8,882 nucleotides of DNA from assembly GCA_018968995.1 (NCBI GenBank), contig JAGWZD010000059.1, forward strand, positions 1-8,882, written 5' to 3'. Shown piece by piece: positions 1 through 7,292 of this stretch (position 1 is the stretch's first letter; each line of letters begins with the position of its first letter). The notes beneath the pieces were generated by a model. The model ran no database searches. It saw only the letters and a list, made by a program, of their open reading frames with translations, and had not been told where the DNA came from. A program made the translations under genes and the position numbers. This DNA is from Bdellovibrionales bacterium (GTDB lineage Bacteria > Bdellovibrionota > UBA1018).

Positions 1-388
1 TGAGATAAGAGAAAAACTTTCCTGGAGTGGCGTCATGACTCATGTATCCAATCGAGTAAACATGAATCAAAAATCCAACGCCGCTGATAACCAAGGTAAA
101 CAGAGTCGATAGGACATCCACTCGAAGAGTCATTGGCACATGGATATCGCCCACCTGAATCCATGAAAAAATCTGCTCCTCGATTACCCGGCCCAATTCC
201 GGCAGGGCCTGAAGTTCAAAAAACACTTTCAAACTAACGATGAAAGAGCCGAGAATCGCAGCGCTTGCAATGCCGCCGGTAACAGCTGAACTGGCCTTTC
301 TTGCGCCGGGGCGAGACTGCACCAACGCGTACCACAGGCCATTGATTAAAAACCCTAAGAGTGGAAATAGCGGAATAAGCTTTAGCAT
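1..388 (-). CDS. nuoL: NADH-quinone oxidoreductase subunit L, N-terminal part (partial)
   Basis: Start of the antiporter-like proton-pumping subunit NuoL of the complex I membrane arm; the gene runs off the window at base 1, leaving 129 complete codons of a protein usually about 600 or more residues long. The ATG at 388-386 is followed by LIPLFPLLGFLINGL, the typical hydrophobic NuoL N-terminus. A second hydrophobic helix lies at about residues 38-58. The segment LRVDVLSTLF (88-97), then IHVYSIGYMS (108-117) and FFSYL (125-129), matches the conserved lead-in to the proton-channel core. The start sits 4 bases after the nuoK stop. Its ribosome site AAGGA (397-401) lies inside the last two nuoK codons with an 8-base spacer. 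The key lysine and glutamate residues of the pump lie beyond the window and cannot be judged. nuoM and nuoN are expected downstream. Confidence 0.95.
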   Translation of the reverse strand, partial: MLKLIPLFPLLGFLINGLWYALVQSRPGARKASSAVTGGIASAAILGSFIVSLKVFFELQALPELGRVIEEQIFSWIQVGDIHVPMTLRVDVLSTLFTLVISGVGFLIHVYSIGYMSHDATPGKFFSYL

Positions 389-392
389 CGGG

Positions 393-704
393 TCAGTCCT
401 TCAGAAGGGTAATCTCGTCGGTATCTACCGATTTAAGCGTGCGATACATCGCGATCACTAGGCCTAGCCCGACGGCTGATTCGGCCGCAGCGACCACGAT
501 AATGAAAAACACTGACATTTGGCCAGCCATCGATGACAACTGATGGGAAAAGGTGACATAAGTGAGATTCACAGCATTTAGCATCAACTCTATGGACATC
601 AGAATAATCAGAAGATTTCTGCGGACCAGTAGGCCAAAAAGGCCGACAAAAAATATAGCTGAGCAAAATGACAGAACAACCCATGGCTCAACGGCTGGAA
701 ACAC
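393..704 (-). CDS. nuoK: NADH-quinone oxidoreductase subunit K
   Basis: Small three-helix membrane subunit of the complex I proton-translocating arm, related to MrpC of multisubunit antiporters. I choose the GTG at 704-702, giving 103 residues, close to the family's usual 100. It has a purine-rich ribosome site (GAAGGGGG, 711-718) 6 bases upstream. The frame stays open to another GTG at 767, but that would add a basic 21-residue leader absent from the family. Conserved features are RRNLL (28-32), MSIELMLNAVNL (36-47) with channel glutamate E39, and AAAESAVGLGLVIA (72-85) with the second membrane glutamate E75, equivalent to E36 and E72 of E. coli NuoK. The C-terminal DEITLLKD resembles the family ending. 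It overlaps the 3' end of nuoJ by 17 bases, and nuoL starts 4 bases after its stop. Family assignment is firm; the start is likely but not proven. Confidence 0.95.
   Translation of the reverse strand: MFPAVEPWVVLSFCSAIFFVGLFGLLVRRNLLIILMSIELMLNAVNLTYVTFSHQLSSMAGQMSVFFIIVVAAAESAVGLGLVIAMYRTLKSVDTDEITLLKD
397..401 (-). promoter_or_regulatory. nuoL ribosome binding site inside nuoK
   Basis: AAGGA on the operon strand, 8 bases before the nuoL ATG, formed by the last two sense codons of nuoK (Lys-Asp). It supports the nuoL start and coupled translation. Confidence 0.75.
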
Positions 705-1263
705 TGGAAACCCCCTTCTTTGAACTCGCTTTCTCGGCCGAGCCATGACGCTTTGCGAGTGCAACACTGCCGACTATTCCAGCCAACAAAAGAATAGACG
801 TTAGCTCGAACGGAAGAATGTACTCAGAAAACATCAGCTCAGAAATCACACGGGTATTTCCGCCGGCCGCCTCAACCGCTGCCGACGTAAATGGCCCGAC
901 CGAAGGGGAAGGGCCCGTCTCTCGAAAGACCTTCACAAACAAAACAAACATCGCGAAGCAAACCAGGCCCGCCGCAAAACGGAAAATCAATGGCGATCGG
1001 CGAAAGTCAAAGGAAGGCGAGTCAGAATTCAAAAGCATCACCACAAACACAAAGAGAACCATGATGGCCCCGGCATAAACAAGAATCTGCATGGTAGCTA
1101 CCAGGTGCGCCCCTAGCAGCGCATAGATTCCAGCAAACGAAAAAAATACGATCACTAAGCTAAATGCGCTGGCGACTGGATTTTTTTTCAGCACCGTTAG
1201 CACAGAAAACGCTAACGCCATCCCGGCGAAAAGATAAAAGGCAACCGGAGAAATCTCGCTCAT
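688..1263 (-). CDS. nuoJ: NADH-quinone oxidoreductase subunit J
   Basis: Membrane-arm subunit of complex I (chain 6/ND6 family), 191 residues with about five hydrophobic helices. The ATG at 1263-1261 is chosen because it overlaps the nuoI stop as ATGA and has an AGAGGT-type ribosome site at 1269-1274. A longer in-frame reading to 1302 would add 13 residues unlike the family. The signature is QILVYAGAIMVLFVFVVMLL (59-78), the third helix. This is the helix whose pi-bulge changes shape during turnover in complex I structures. A second conserved block, YILPFELTSILLLAGIVGS (148-166), ends the last helix. A soluble loop of about 30 residues (115-145) separates helices 4 and 5. The C-terminus is a short Ser/Lys-rich tail (174-191) that carries the nuoK ribosome site and start within its coding sequence. 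Nothing is missing relative to the family. Confidence 0.96.
   Translation of the reverse strand: MSEISPVAFYLFAGMALAFSVLTVLKKNPVASAFSLVIVFFSFAGIYALLGAHLVATMQILVYAGAIMVLFVFVVMLLNSDSPSFDFRRSPLIFRFAAGLVCFAMFVLFVKVFRETGPSPSVGPFTSAAVEAAGGNTRVISELMFSEYILPFELTSILLLAGIVGSVALAKRHGSAEKASSKKGVSSVSSR
711..718 (-). promoter_or_regulatory. nuoK ribosome binding site that selects the GTG start
   Basis: GAAGGGGG on the operon strand ends 6 bases before the GTG at 704-702. It lies inside the nuoJ coding sequence. It is the main reason, with family length, to prefer this start over the upstream in-frame GTG at 767 or ATG at 746. Confidence 0.7.
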
Positions 1264-1700
1264 TTGTGACCTCTTTGTTCCATCAGATAGTCCTTGTCCC
1301 ATGCCTCACGGGTTGTCTGGCTCATTTCATAGATATTACTCAGTTTGATCGCGTCCTTGGGGCAGGCCTCTTCACACATGCCGCAGAAACAACAGCGCAA
1401 AGAGTCGATCTCAAACTTTACTGGATACTTTTCTTTATCTGGCCGCTCACCCGCCTCAATGTGAATGCATTCGGCTGGACAAACGGTGGGACAGAGCATG
1501 CAGGCCGTGCAGTTTTCGACCCCATTCACAGATTTAATGTAGTGCATGCCACGAAAGCGATCGGAATACTCCCGGCGCTCTTCGGGGTACTGAATGGTTA
1601 CCTTTTTTTGAAAAACCTTGGTTATCGTAATCCTTAGGCCCTTTAAGGCCTCGAGAAGGTAGAACCTTTGAAATATGCCGGGTCGGTTTTTAACAATCAT
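1260..1700 (-). CDS. nuoI: NADH-quinone oxidoreductase subunit I (8Fe-8S ferredoxin-type)
   Basis: Peripheral-arm subunit carrying clusters N6a and N6b, which pass electrons from NuoG to N2 in NuoB. The 146-residue reading starts at ATG 1700-1698, 2 bases after the nuoH stop. The frame extends upstream to 1778 inside nuoH, but those 26 residues do not resemble the family. Both 4Fe-4S motifs are intact: C64-x2-C67-x2-C70-x3-C74-P, and C103-x2-C106-x2-C109-x3-C113-P with an extra adjacent cysteine at 104. An N-terminal amphipathic stretch (LLEALKGLRITITKVF, 15-30) and the following YPEERREYSDRFRG segment are typical of NuoI docking to the membrane arm. The ribosome site is modest (AAGG at 1711-1714, 10-base spacer), so coupling to nuoH is likely. 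The stop overlaps the nuoJ start by 4 bases (ATGA). Confidence 0.97.
   Translation of the reverse strand: MIVKNRPGIFQRFYLLEALKGLRITITKVFQKKVTIQYPEERREYSDRFRGMHYIKSVNGVENCTACMLCPTVCPAECIHIEAGERPDKEKYPVKFEIDSLRCCFCGMCEEACPKDAIKLSNIYEMSQTTREAWDKDYLMEQRGHK
1269..1274 (-). promoter_or_regulatory. nuoJ ribosome binding site
   Basis: AGAGGT on the operon strand, 5 bases before the nuoJ ATG and inside the nuoI coding sequence. Together with the ATGA stop/start overlap it fixes the nuoJ start at 1263 rather than 1302. Confidence 0.75.
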
Positions 1701-1702
1701 AT

Positions 1703-2836
1703 TCAGAGCACCTTGTAGTAAATGAGAATGCCTGTAACAAAGATGTTGGCTAGCGAGAGGGGCAGCATGACCCGCCAACCGAGATCCATAAGTTGGTCAT
1801 AGCGAAATCGCGGCAAAGTCCAGCGTACCCAAACAAAGAGCCACAAGAAAAAGGCCGTTTTAGCCACGAAAGAGCCGAGCTCAAACAGTACTCTGAGCAG
1901 ATCGGCGAGCGTGCCGACTAGCCCTAAGTTTTGAGTTAGAAGAGCCTGAAGAGCGGGCAAGCCGGGAAGCATTTGCCATCCACCAAAAAACAGGGTTGCC
2001 GTAAGAGCGGCCGCAACGGTCATGTTGATATATTCCGCCATCATAAAAAGCGCGAAATGCATCGAGCCGTATTCCAAATGATAACCGGCCACAATCTCTG
2101 ACTCTCCCTCGGGAAGATCAAAGGGCAAACGGTTGGTCTCTGCATATGCAGAAACCAGAAAAATCAGAAAGCCGAGAGGCTGAATAAAAATTCCCCACTT
2201 CGGAATCGACAGGGGCCCTAGCTGGACTAGCAGTTCACCTTGTTGTCGGACAATGTCGCCCAGGCGTACGCTTGAAAAGATCATCAAAAGCCCGACCACT
2301 GATAACCCTAACGAAAGCTCATAGCTGATCATTTGAGCCGAAGAGCGAAGGCTACCGAGCAGAGAGTACTTATTATTAGACGACCAGCCAGCCATGATGA
2401 TGCCGTAAACACCCAGCGATGCGATGGCGAAAATGTACAGAAACCCTACATTCAAATCCGCCACCTGAAAGCTAATAGTATGCTCGCCAATGGCGATAGA
2501 GCTTGCAAAAGGAATCACCGCAAAGGTCATGTACGCTGGAATCAGACTAACTACTGGCGCGAGACGATAATAGAATTTAAAAACGTGCGCCGGAGGATTG
2601 TCTTCTTTAAACAATGCCTTTACGCCGTCGGCGATGCCCTGAAAAAGCCCCAGGGGCCCAATTCGATTGGGCCCCAATCGTTTTTGCATCACCGCCGAGC
2701 CTCGCCGCTCAAGCCACACCATCAACGGCACCACCTGTAACAAGGTGACCGCTACCAATACAGCCTTGATGGCCGTGATGATCAAAACAGCGTGACTGGC
2801 CCAAATCTGAGAAAGCAAAGAAAGTAGTGTTTCCAT
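1703..2836 (-). CDS. nuoH: NADH-quinone oxidoreductase subunit H
   Basis: The ND1-family membrane subunit that joins the peripheral arm to the membrane arm and forms most of the quinone-entry chamber. The 377-residue reading starts at ATG 2836-2834, which shares one base with the nuoG stop (TGATG). The frame stays open to 2881, but that would place 15 polar, family-unlike residues in front. Conserved blocks: WLERRGSAVMQKRLGPNRIG (41-60); a loop at 151-179 beginning WSSNNKYSLLGSLRSSAQMI; AETNRLPFDLPEGESEIVAG (232-251), the acidic loop lining the quinone cavity, followed by YHLEY; and WVRWTLPRFRYDQLMDLGW (336-354) before the last helix. About eight hydrophobic helices can be followed. Its ribosome site is weak, so translation probably depends on ribosomes ending nuoG. 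Length is slightly above the usual 320-350, accommodated by a longer loop at about 285-310. Confidence 0.97.
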   Translation of the reverse strand: METLLSLLSQIWASHAVLIITAIKAVLVAVTLLQVVPLMVWLERRGSAVMQKRLGPNRIGPLGLFQGIADGVKALFKEDNPPAHVFKFYYRLAPVVSLIPAYMTFAVIPFASSIAIGEHTISFQVADLNVGFLYIFAIASLGVYGIIMAGWSSNNKYSLLGSLRSSAQMISYELSLGLSVVGLLMIFSSVRLGDIVRQQGELLVQLGPLSIPKWGIFIQPLGFLIFLVSAYAETNRLPFDLPEGESEIVAGYHLEYGSMHFALFMMAEYINMTVAAALTATLFFGGWQMLPGLPALQALLTQNLGLVGTLADLLRVLFELGSFVAKTAFFLWLFVWVRWTLPRFRYDQLMDLGWRVMLPLSLANIFVTGILIYYKVL

Positions 2837-4236
2837 CACAGGTTTGTCCACATCATGAGAATTTCGGATAAGCTCTTGCACTCGCGTGGAGCAGCAATTG
2901 CGCGCTTTAAACGCTGCTCCATGCCCATGAAGTTTACAATAGTGCCATCCTTCTCGGCGAAGGCCGTTCCAGGAAGAACCGCCTCAAACTCCAACGATTC
3001 ACTGCGCTTGAAAACCCCAACCCCAATCCTTGTTGAGACCGCAAGGGTGGGCAACTGAGCGCGACCGCCTCGAAAAACAATGGCTGCATGAACCCCTGAC
3101 GGCATGGCCGTGAAGGGGGCGATTCCTAGCTTTTCCATCCCATGAAGGTTTGCTGTTTTACTTTTTCTTTTCAGCAACGAGTCCGCCGCATCGTCATCCT
3201 TGGCTGACTCAACGCCGGGAGTTCCGAAATGAAAAACCGGGGCACTAGCGAGTTTAGACTTGGCAAACTGCTGTACCATGGCGGCCTCTTCTTGAGTTAA
3301 GTCAGATCCCACAAGTACAGCTACTTTTTTGCCAGCGACTGCCTCACGCGCAGAAAGGACCGCTTGTTTCCATGCGGACATCTGAAGGGCCGTTCCCTGT
3401 TTCACAGCCGGTTCAGTGATGCGATCAGACTCTTGGACGTAGTGGTAATTAAACCTGCCCTCATCACATATCCAATGTTTGTTCACTTCCTTATTCTCAC
3501 GGGCGATACAACGATAAATGACGTTTGCCTCATGCTGAAGTTCGAGACTACAGCCGCGTGAACAACCCTCACAAATGGTGGGTGTCTTCTTAAGAAACCA
3601 CGCTCTTTTTTTAAACCTGAAGTCCTTCAGCGTCAGCGAGCCGGTGGGGCAAATGTCTGCGTAATTTCCAGCGTACTCGGTTTGTAACTGTTTTCCGTCA
3701 ATTGTCGTGATTTCCGTATTGTTTCCACGCTGAATGGCGACCATTTCTCGGATTCCAGCCACTTCATCGCCAAAGCGAATACAGCGGGTACAATGAATAC
3801 ATCGATTCATGTTCTTTTGAATTACTGGGCCCATGTCTAGATCAACATAGGTTCTCCGCTCTTCGGAAGTGCGCATATAGGCGCTGCCATATCCGTAGGA
3901 CTGATCCTGGAGGTCACACTCGCCCGACTTATCACAAACTGGGCAGTCGAGCGGGTGATTGATCAGCAGGAACTCCATCACTGATTTCTGGTTCTGCTTC
4001 ACCTTGTCCGACTGAGTCTTCACCACCATGCCTTCGGTCGCTGGAGTAGAGCAGGCCGTCTGAAGCTTGGGGAACTTTTCGATCTCAACGGCACACATTC
4101 GGCACTGCGCGACTACCGACAGACCCGGGTGATAGCAGAAAAAGGGGATTTCTATGCCCGCACTCTTGGCCACATCAATAAGATTTTGTCCGGGCGTGAA
4201 CTCAACCTCTCGACCATCAATTATGCATTTGGGCAT
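2836..4236 (-). CDS. nuoG: NADH-quinone oxidoreductase subunit G, short form
   Basis: Large iron-sulfur subunit of the NADH input module. Residues 1-75 form a 2Fe-2S ferredoxin domain with N1b ligands C34, C45, C48 and C62. The His-Cys cluster N5 follows (H94, C98, C101, C107), then N4 (C146, C149, C152, C196). The next domain opens with [10 protein letters not shown] and carries C222-x2-C225-x3-C229-x27-C257, the pattern of the off-pathway N7 cluster found in many bacterial NuoG proteins and lost in mitochondria. The protein is only 466 residues against roughly 680-910 usually. About 160 weakly conserved residues (261-420) replace most of the molybdopterin-oxidoreductase-like body, and the typical end motif [15 protein letters not shown] (421-435) survives. 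The reading frame is unbroken and neighbours overlap it on both sides (16 bases with nuoF, 1 with nuoH), so this is an intact short form, not a pseudogene. Ribosome site GAGG at 4243-4246. Confidence 0.96.
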   Translation of the reverse strand: MPKCIIDGREVEFTPGQNLIDVAKSAGIEIPFFCYHPGLSVVAQCRMCAVEIEKFPKLQTACSTPATEGMVVKTQSDKVKQNQKSVMEFLLINHPLDCPVCDKSGECDLQDQSYGYGSAYMRTSEERRTYVDLDMGPVIQKNMNRCIHCTRCIRFGDEVAGIREMVAIQRGNNTEITTIDGKQLQTEYAGNYADICPTGSLTLKDFRFKKRAWFLKKTPTICEGCSRGCSLELQHEANVIYRCIARENKEVNKHWICDEGRFNYHYVQESDRITEPAVKQGTALQMSAWKQAVLSAREAVAGKKVAVLVGSDLTQEEAAMVQQFAKSKLASAPVFHFGTPGVESAKDDDAADSLLKRKSKTANLHGMEKLGIAPFTAMPSGVHAAIVFRGGRAQLPTLAVSTRIGVGVFKRSESLEFEAVLPGTAFAEKDGTIVNFMGMEQRLKRAIAAPRECKSLSEILMMWTNL

Positions 4237-5495
4237 TTTCCACCTCGAATATGCGCCTCAAAATCGGCACGAAACTTTTTTACAAAGCTAGAAACCGGTC
4301 CCGCTGCCGCATCGCCTAGTGCGCAAAGCGTTTTACCGTTGATGTTGTCCGCAATATCTAGAAGCAAAGCCAAGTCCTGCTCTCGCCCATGGCCATCTTC
4401 AAGGCGATGAAGAATGTCCTCCATCCACTTACAGCCTTCGCGACAAGGGGTGCATTGTCCACAGGACTCGTGCGCATAAAACTTGGTGATCCGCTTAAGT
4501 AGCCTCACAACACAGTAATCTTCGCTTACTACCATCAAGGCTGCTGAGCCCATCATTGAGCCAATTTTCATCAATGGTTCAATATCGTAAATAACATCGA
4601 TCTCGTCGGCAGAGAGAACCGGCGCAGATGAGCCGCCAGGAATGACAGCCTTGAGCTTCTTGTCTCCCAGAATTCCGCCACACACATTATAAATGAGCTC
4701 GCGAATCGTCACGCTTCCAGCATCCAGCTCATAGACGCCTGGTTTTTTAACATGGCCTGAAACAGAAATTAGGCGAGTTCCACCCGACTTCTCGAGTCGC
4801 CCCAGCTTCGCAAACCACTCACCACCATTGTTAATGATCATGGGTACTGCTGCGAGTGTTTCAACATTATTCACGATTGTGGGTCCGGCGAAAGCACCAG
4901 ACTGAGCGGGAAATGGGGGCTTTACTCGCGGCTCGCCCCGCTTACCTTCGAGTGAGTTCAATAGCGCCGTTTCTTCTCCACAGATGTATGCGCCCGCTCC
5001 ACGGTGAACCGTAAGGTCGAAATTAAACCCTGTTCCAAGAATGTTTTTTCCCAGATATCCCTTCGCATAGGCTTCATCAATGGCCTCATTGAGGAGCTTT
5101 GCCTCGCGGACGTATTCACCGCGAATGTAAATGTATCCTGTGGCCGCGCCGATCGCATGCCCCCCGATCAGCATACCCTCTATCAAGAGGTGGGGCGTGT
5201 ATCTCATAATGTCGCGATCTTTGAACGTTCCAGGCTCAGACTCATCGGCATTGCAAACCAGGTATTTTGGCTTCGGGCTCTGCTTTGGAATAAATCCCCA
5301 CTTAACGCCGGTCGGAAAGCCCGCGCCTCCACGCCCCCGCATGTTCGACTTTTTCATTTCGTCGATAATCGCCTCTGGCGTCATTGCGAGTGCCTTTTTG
5401 AGGGCCGCATATCCATTCATTTTTCCGAGATAATAAGCGAGTCCGCGCGCCTCCTCGGTAAAGTGTGGCTTAAACATTTGCGTTGATTCGGCCAT
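4221..5495 (-). CDS. nuoF: NADH-quinone oxidoreductase subunit F (FMN- and NADH-binding)
   Basis: Catalytic entry subunit: it binds NADH and FMN and passes electrons to cluster N3. It has 424 residues, a normal length. The Gly-rich nucleotide-binding loop [14 protein letters not shown] spans 53-66. [13 protein letters not shown] (82-94) and [19 protein letters not shown] (166-184) form the rest of the FMN/NADH pocket. A SLBB-like region is visible around 240-290 ([10 protein letters not shown], then VIPGGSS). The C-terminal helical domain holds the N3 ligands C345, C348 and C351 in [12 protein letters not shown], and C391 in TLCALG. The ATG at 5495 lies 14 bases after the nuoE stop, with GAGG at 5504-5507 as the likely ribosome site; a second Met at residue 7 is a less likely start. 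The last codons contain the nuoG ribosome site and start, a 16-base overlap. It works as a pair with NuoE and docks on NuoG. Confidence 0.98.
   Translation of the reverse strand: MAESTQMFKPHFTEEARGLAYYLGKMNGYAALKKALAMTPEAIIDEMKKSNMRGRGGAGFPTGVKWGFIPKQSPKPKYLVCNADESEPGTFKDRDIMRYTPHLLIEGMLIGGHAIGAATGYIYIRGEYVREAKLLNEAIDEAYAKGYLGKNILGTGFNFDLTVHRGAGAYICGEETALLNSLEGKRGEPRVKPPFPAQSGAFAGPTIVNNVETLAAVPMIINNGGEWFAKLGRLEKSGGTRLISVSGHVKKPGVYELDAGSVTIRELIYNVCGGILGDKKLKAVIPGGSSAPVLSADEIDVIYDIEPLMKIGSMMGSAALMVVSEDYCVVRLLKRITKFYAHESCGQCTPCREGCKWMEDILHRLEDGHGREQDLALLLDIADNINGKTLCALGDAAAGPVSSFVKKFRADFEAHIRGGKCPNA
4243..4246 (-). promoter_or_regulatory. nuoG ribosome binding site inside nuoF
   Basis: GAGG on the operon strand, 6 bases before the nuoG ATG, located in the last codons of nuoF. 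It supports the 16-base nuoF/nuoG overlap as the real arrangement. Confidence 0.7.
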
Positions 5496-5509
5496 GATCC
5501 TTGCCTCGC

Positions 5510-5983
5510 TTACCTTAAACCCGCCAAGAGCTGATCTAGTCGCTCGGGAGTTAGATTCTCGTGATAGTCGTCATTGAGCATCATGGCTGGCGCTGTTCCA
5601 CAGGCCCCCAAGCACTCTTCTTCTGCCAACGTGAACTTCTTATCTGGTGTCGTCTCACCGCACTTAATTCCGAATTTTTTCTCGCAGTGCTCGACAAGCT
5701 CATCTGCTCCTCGAAGGCAGCAGGCCACATTAGTGCAAATCTTTAGGTGATACTTTCCAACAGGCTTGAGGTTATACATGGTGTAAAAGCTGGCCACCTC
5801 TCGCACCTGTGCTGGATGAATCCCGATATATGCGGCAACCTCATCCATCACCTCTCCTGGCAACCACCCGTACTCTCTTTGAGCCTCATGTAATGCGGGA
5901 AGCAGAAGCGCGACCTTGGTGGGGTAACGCGGCTCTAGCTTTTTCATCTCTTCATAAAACTTTTGTGACAGGAGCTTGGACAT
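5510..5983 (-). CDS. nuoE: NADH-quinone oxidoreductase subunit E (2Fe-2S)
   Basis: Thioredoxin-fold subunit with the 2Fe-2S cluster N1a, which lies close to FMN on NuoF and is off the main electron path. It has 157 residues, a normal length. The N-terminal helical part includes [20 protein letters not shown] (20-39) and ends with [13 protein letters not shown] (60-72), a NuoE hallmark. The cluster ligands are C83-x4-C88 (CTNVAC, with a further Cys at 89) and C124-x3-C128 (ECLGAC). The ATG at 5983-5981 has the strongest ribosome site in the operon (GGAGG, 5991-5995, 7-base spacer). It follows the operon's largest gap, 35 bases after the nuoD stop, consistent with more independent translation at the boundary between the connecting module and the NADH module. 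Confidence 0.97.
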   Translation of the reverse strand: MSKLLSQKFYEEMKKLEPRYPTKVALLLPALHEAQREYGWLPGEVMDEVAAYIGIHPAQVREVASFYTMYNLKPVGKYHLKICTNVACCLRGADELVEHCEKKFGIKCGETTPDKKFTLAEEECLGACGTAPAMMLNDDYHENLTPERLDQLLAGLR

Positions 5984-5990
5984 CTTTAAA

Positions 5991-5995
5991 CCTCC
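5991..5995 (-). promoter_or_regulatory. strong nuoE ribosome binding site
   Basis: GGAGG on the operon strand with a 7-base spacer to the nuoE ATG, the closest to consensus in this operon. It lies in the 35-base gap between nuoD and nuoE, the only junction where the ribosome site is wholly intergenic and not near the preceding stop. Confidence 0.8.
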
Positions 5996-6018
5996 GCCCT
6001 TCGCCTAAAAATCAATGT

Positions 6019-7290
6019 TCAGCGATCTAACTCGCCGGCAATAATGTTGATCGACCCAAGGTTGGCCACCATATCCGCAATCTTTGCTCCCTGAGACATC
6101 TCGCTCAGCCCCTGGTAGTGCCACACTGAGGGACCCCGGATTCTCATGCGATGCGCGCGCGGCCCGCCTTTACTGACTATGTAAAAACCGAGCTCGCCGT
6201 TTGCGGCCTCGAACGTCGTGTACGCCTCTCCTGGTGGGACTTCGAATCCAGTCATGAAGAACTTAAAGTGATGAATCAAGCCCTCCATAGTATTAAAAAC
6301 CACGCCCTTATCAGGAATTCGTACTCTCTTATCCTCAGACCAGACTGGTCCGGGCTGAATCTTGTCTGCACATTGAGCAATAATATTTAAAGACTGATGG
6401 ATCTCGGCCATGCGTACCATGTACCGATCAAAAACATCGCCGTTCTTGCCAGTAGGAATGTCAAACTCAACATTTCGATAGAACATTACGGGCTGATCTC
6501 TTCGCAGATCTCGGTCGATCCCGGCAGCTCTCGCGCTTGGGCCCGAATAACTGTATTTCATACACTGTTCTTTTGTAAAAACACCTACGCCCTGCGTTCT
6601 GTCGCACCAAATGCGATTATTGGTGAGCAGCTGGTCCATCTCGCGAACCACTTCGCGCGTTCTGGCAACCCAACTTTTTACATCTTTTTGCCATCCGGAA
6701 GGGGCGTCTTGCATCAGCCCGCCAATTCGCGTGTATGAGGTAGTGAGGCGCGCCCCACAAAGCTTTTCAATTAGTGTGTAGGCCTCTTCTCGCTGGTGAA
6801 ATCCATAGAGAAAAAATGAGAATGCTCCAAGGTCTAGCGCATTTACTCCAACACAAATCAGATGATCAATCACCCGCGCCATTTCTGAGCAGATCATCCG
6901 AATCCATATTGCTCGCTCAGGTACCTGAATACCCATCAGTCTCTCAACTGCCATTGCGTAAGTGACATTATTAATCAGCGCCGAGCAGTAATTGAGGCGG
7001 TCTGTATAGACGATGAAGTTATGGTACGTTCGATTCTCACCGAGCTTTTCCTTTGCCCGATGAGTATATCCGAACTCACAGTATGACTTTTCAATGGTCT
7101 CCCCGTTGAGTCGCGCACACATACGAAGCGCCCCGTGCATTGCGGGATGAGTCGGCCCAATATTTACGAAGACCCGTGAATCCTTCCAGAGATCATCTGG
7201 ATCGTGATCGCGCTCTGGAACATCCACAGTGATAGTGTAGTTCTCCGACGGGGGCAGTCCAAACTCGCCATGAGGCTTCTGATTTTCCAT
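6019..7290 (-). CDS. nuoD: NADH-quinone oxidoreductase subunit D (49 kDa)
   Basis: Quinone-site subunit of the complex I connecting module, descended from the large subunit of NiFe hydrogenases. It has 423 residues, normal for an unfused NuoD. NIGPTHPAMHG (43-53) is the loop reaching into the quinone pocket. H52 corresponds to His38 of Thermus Nqo4, and Y101 in DRLNY (97-101) to Tyr87, the two quinone-headgroup residues. Other conserved blocks are FGYTHRAKEKL (73-83), ALDLGAFSFFLYGF, RIGGLMQDAPSGW, a GDVFDRYMVR stretch, MEGLIHHFKFF, and the family ending GSINIIAGELDR. The hydrogenase Ni ligands are absent, as always in NuoD. The ATG at 7290 is 2 bases past the nuoC stop, with AAGGA at 7297-7301 embedded in the last nuoC codons. 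Several pocket-adjacent positions differ from the common consensus; see the findings. Confidence 0.98.
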   Translation of the reverse strand: MENQKPHGEFGLPPSENYTITVDVPERDHDPDDLWKDSRVFVNIGPTHPAMHGALRMCARLNGETIEKSYCEFGYTHRAKEKLGENRTYHNFIVYTDRLNYCSALINNVTYAMAVERLMGIQVPERAIWIRMICSEMARVIDHLICVGVNALDLGAFSFFLYGFHQREEAYTLIEKLCGARLTTSYTRIGGLMQDAPSGWQKDVKSWVARTREVVREMDQLLTNNRIWCDRTQGVGVFTKEQCMKYSYSGPSARAAGIDRDLRRDQPVMFYRNVEFDIPTGKNGDVFDRYMVRMAEIHQSLNIIAQCADKIQPGPVWSEDKRVRIPDKGVVFNTMEGLIHHFKFFMTGFEVPPGEAYTTFEAANGELGFYIVSKGGPRAHRMRIRGPSVWHYQGLSEMSQGAKIADMVANLGSINIIAGELDR

Positions 7291-7292
7291 TT

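Noticed and set aside
1164..1637. 157-codon open frame on the plus strand
   Set aside because: It lies wholly opposite nuoI and nuoJ, whose protein signatures are unmistakable. Its translation shows no domain, and no ribosome site precedes it.
2333..2740. 135-codon open frame on the plus strand, rich in Arg/His
   Set aside because: It is antisense to nuoH. Its composition is what is expected from reversing a hydrophobic membrane protein sequence.
2836..4236. nuoG as a truncated pseudogene
   Set aside because: The frame is intact, all cluster ligands are kept, the family C-terminal motif is present, and stop/start overlaps with both neighbours are preserved.
5004..5486. 160-codon open frame on the plus strand
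   Set aside because: It is antisense to the nuoF N-terminal half, including the NADH-binding loop. It is a shadow of a conserved gene.
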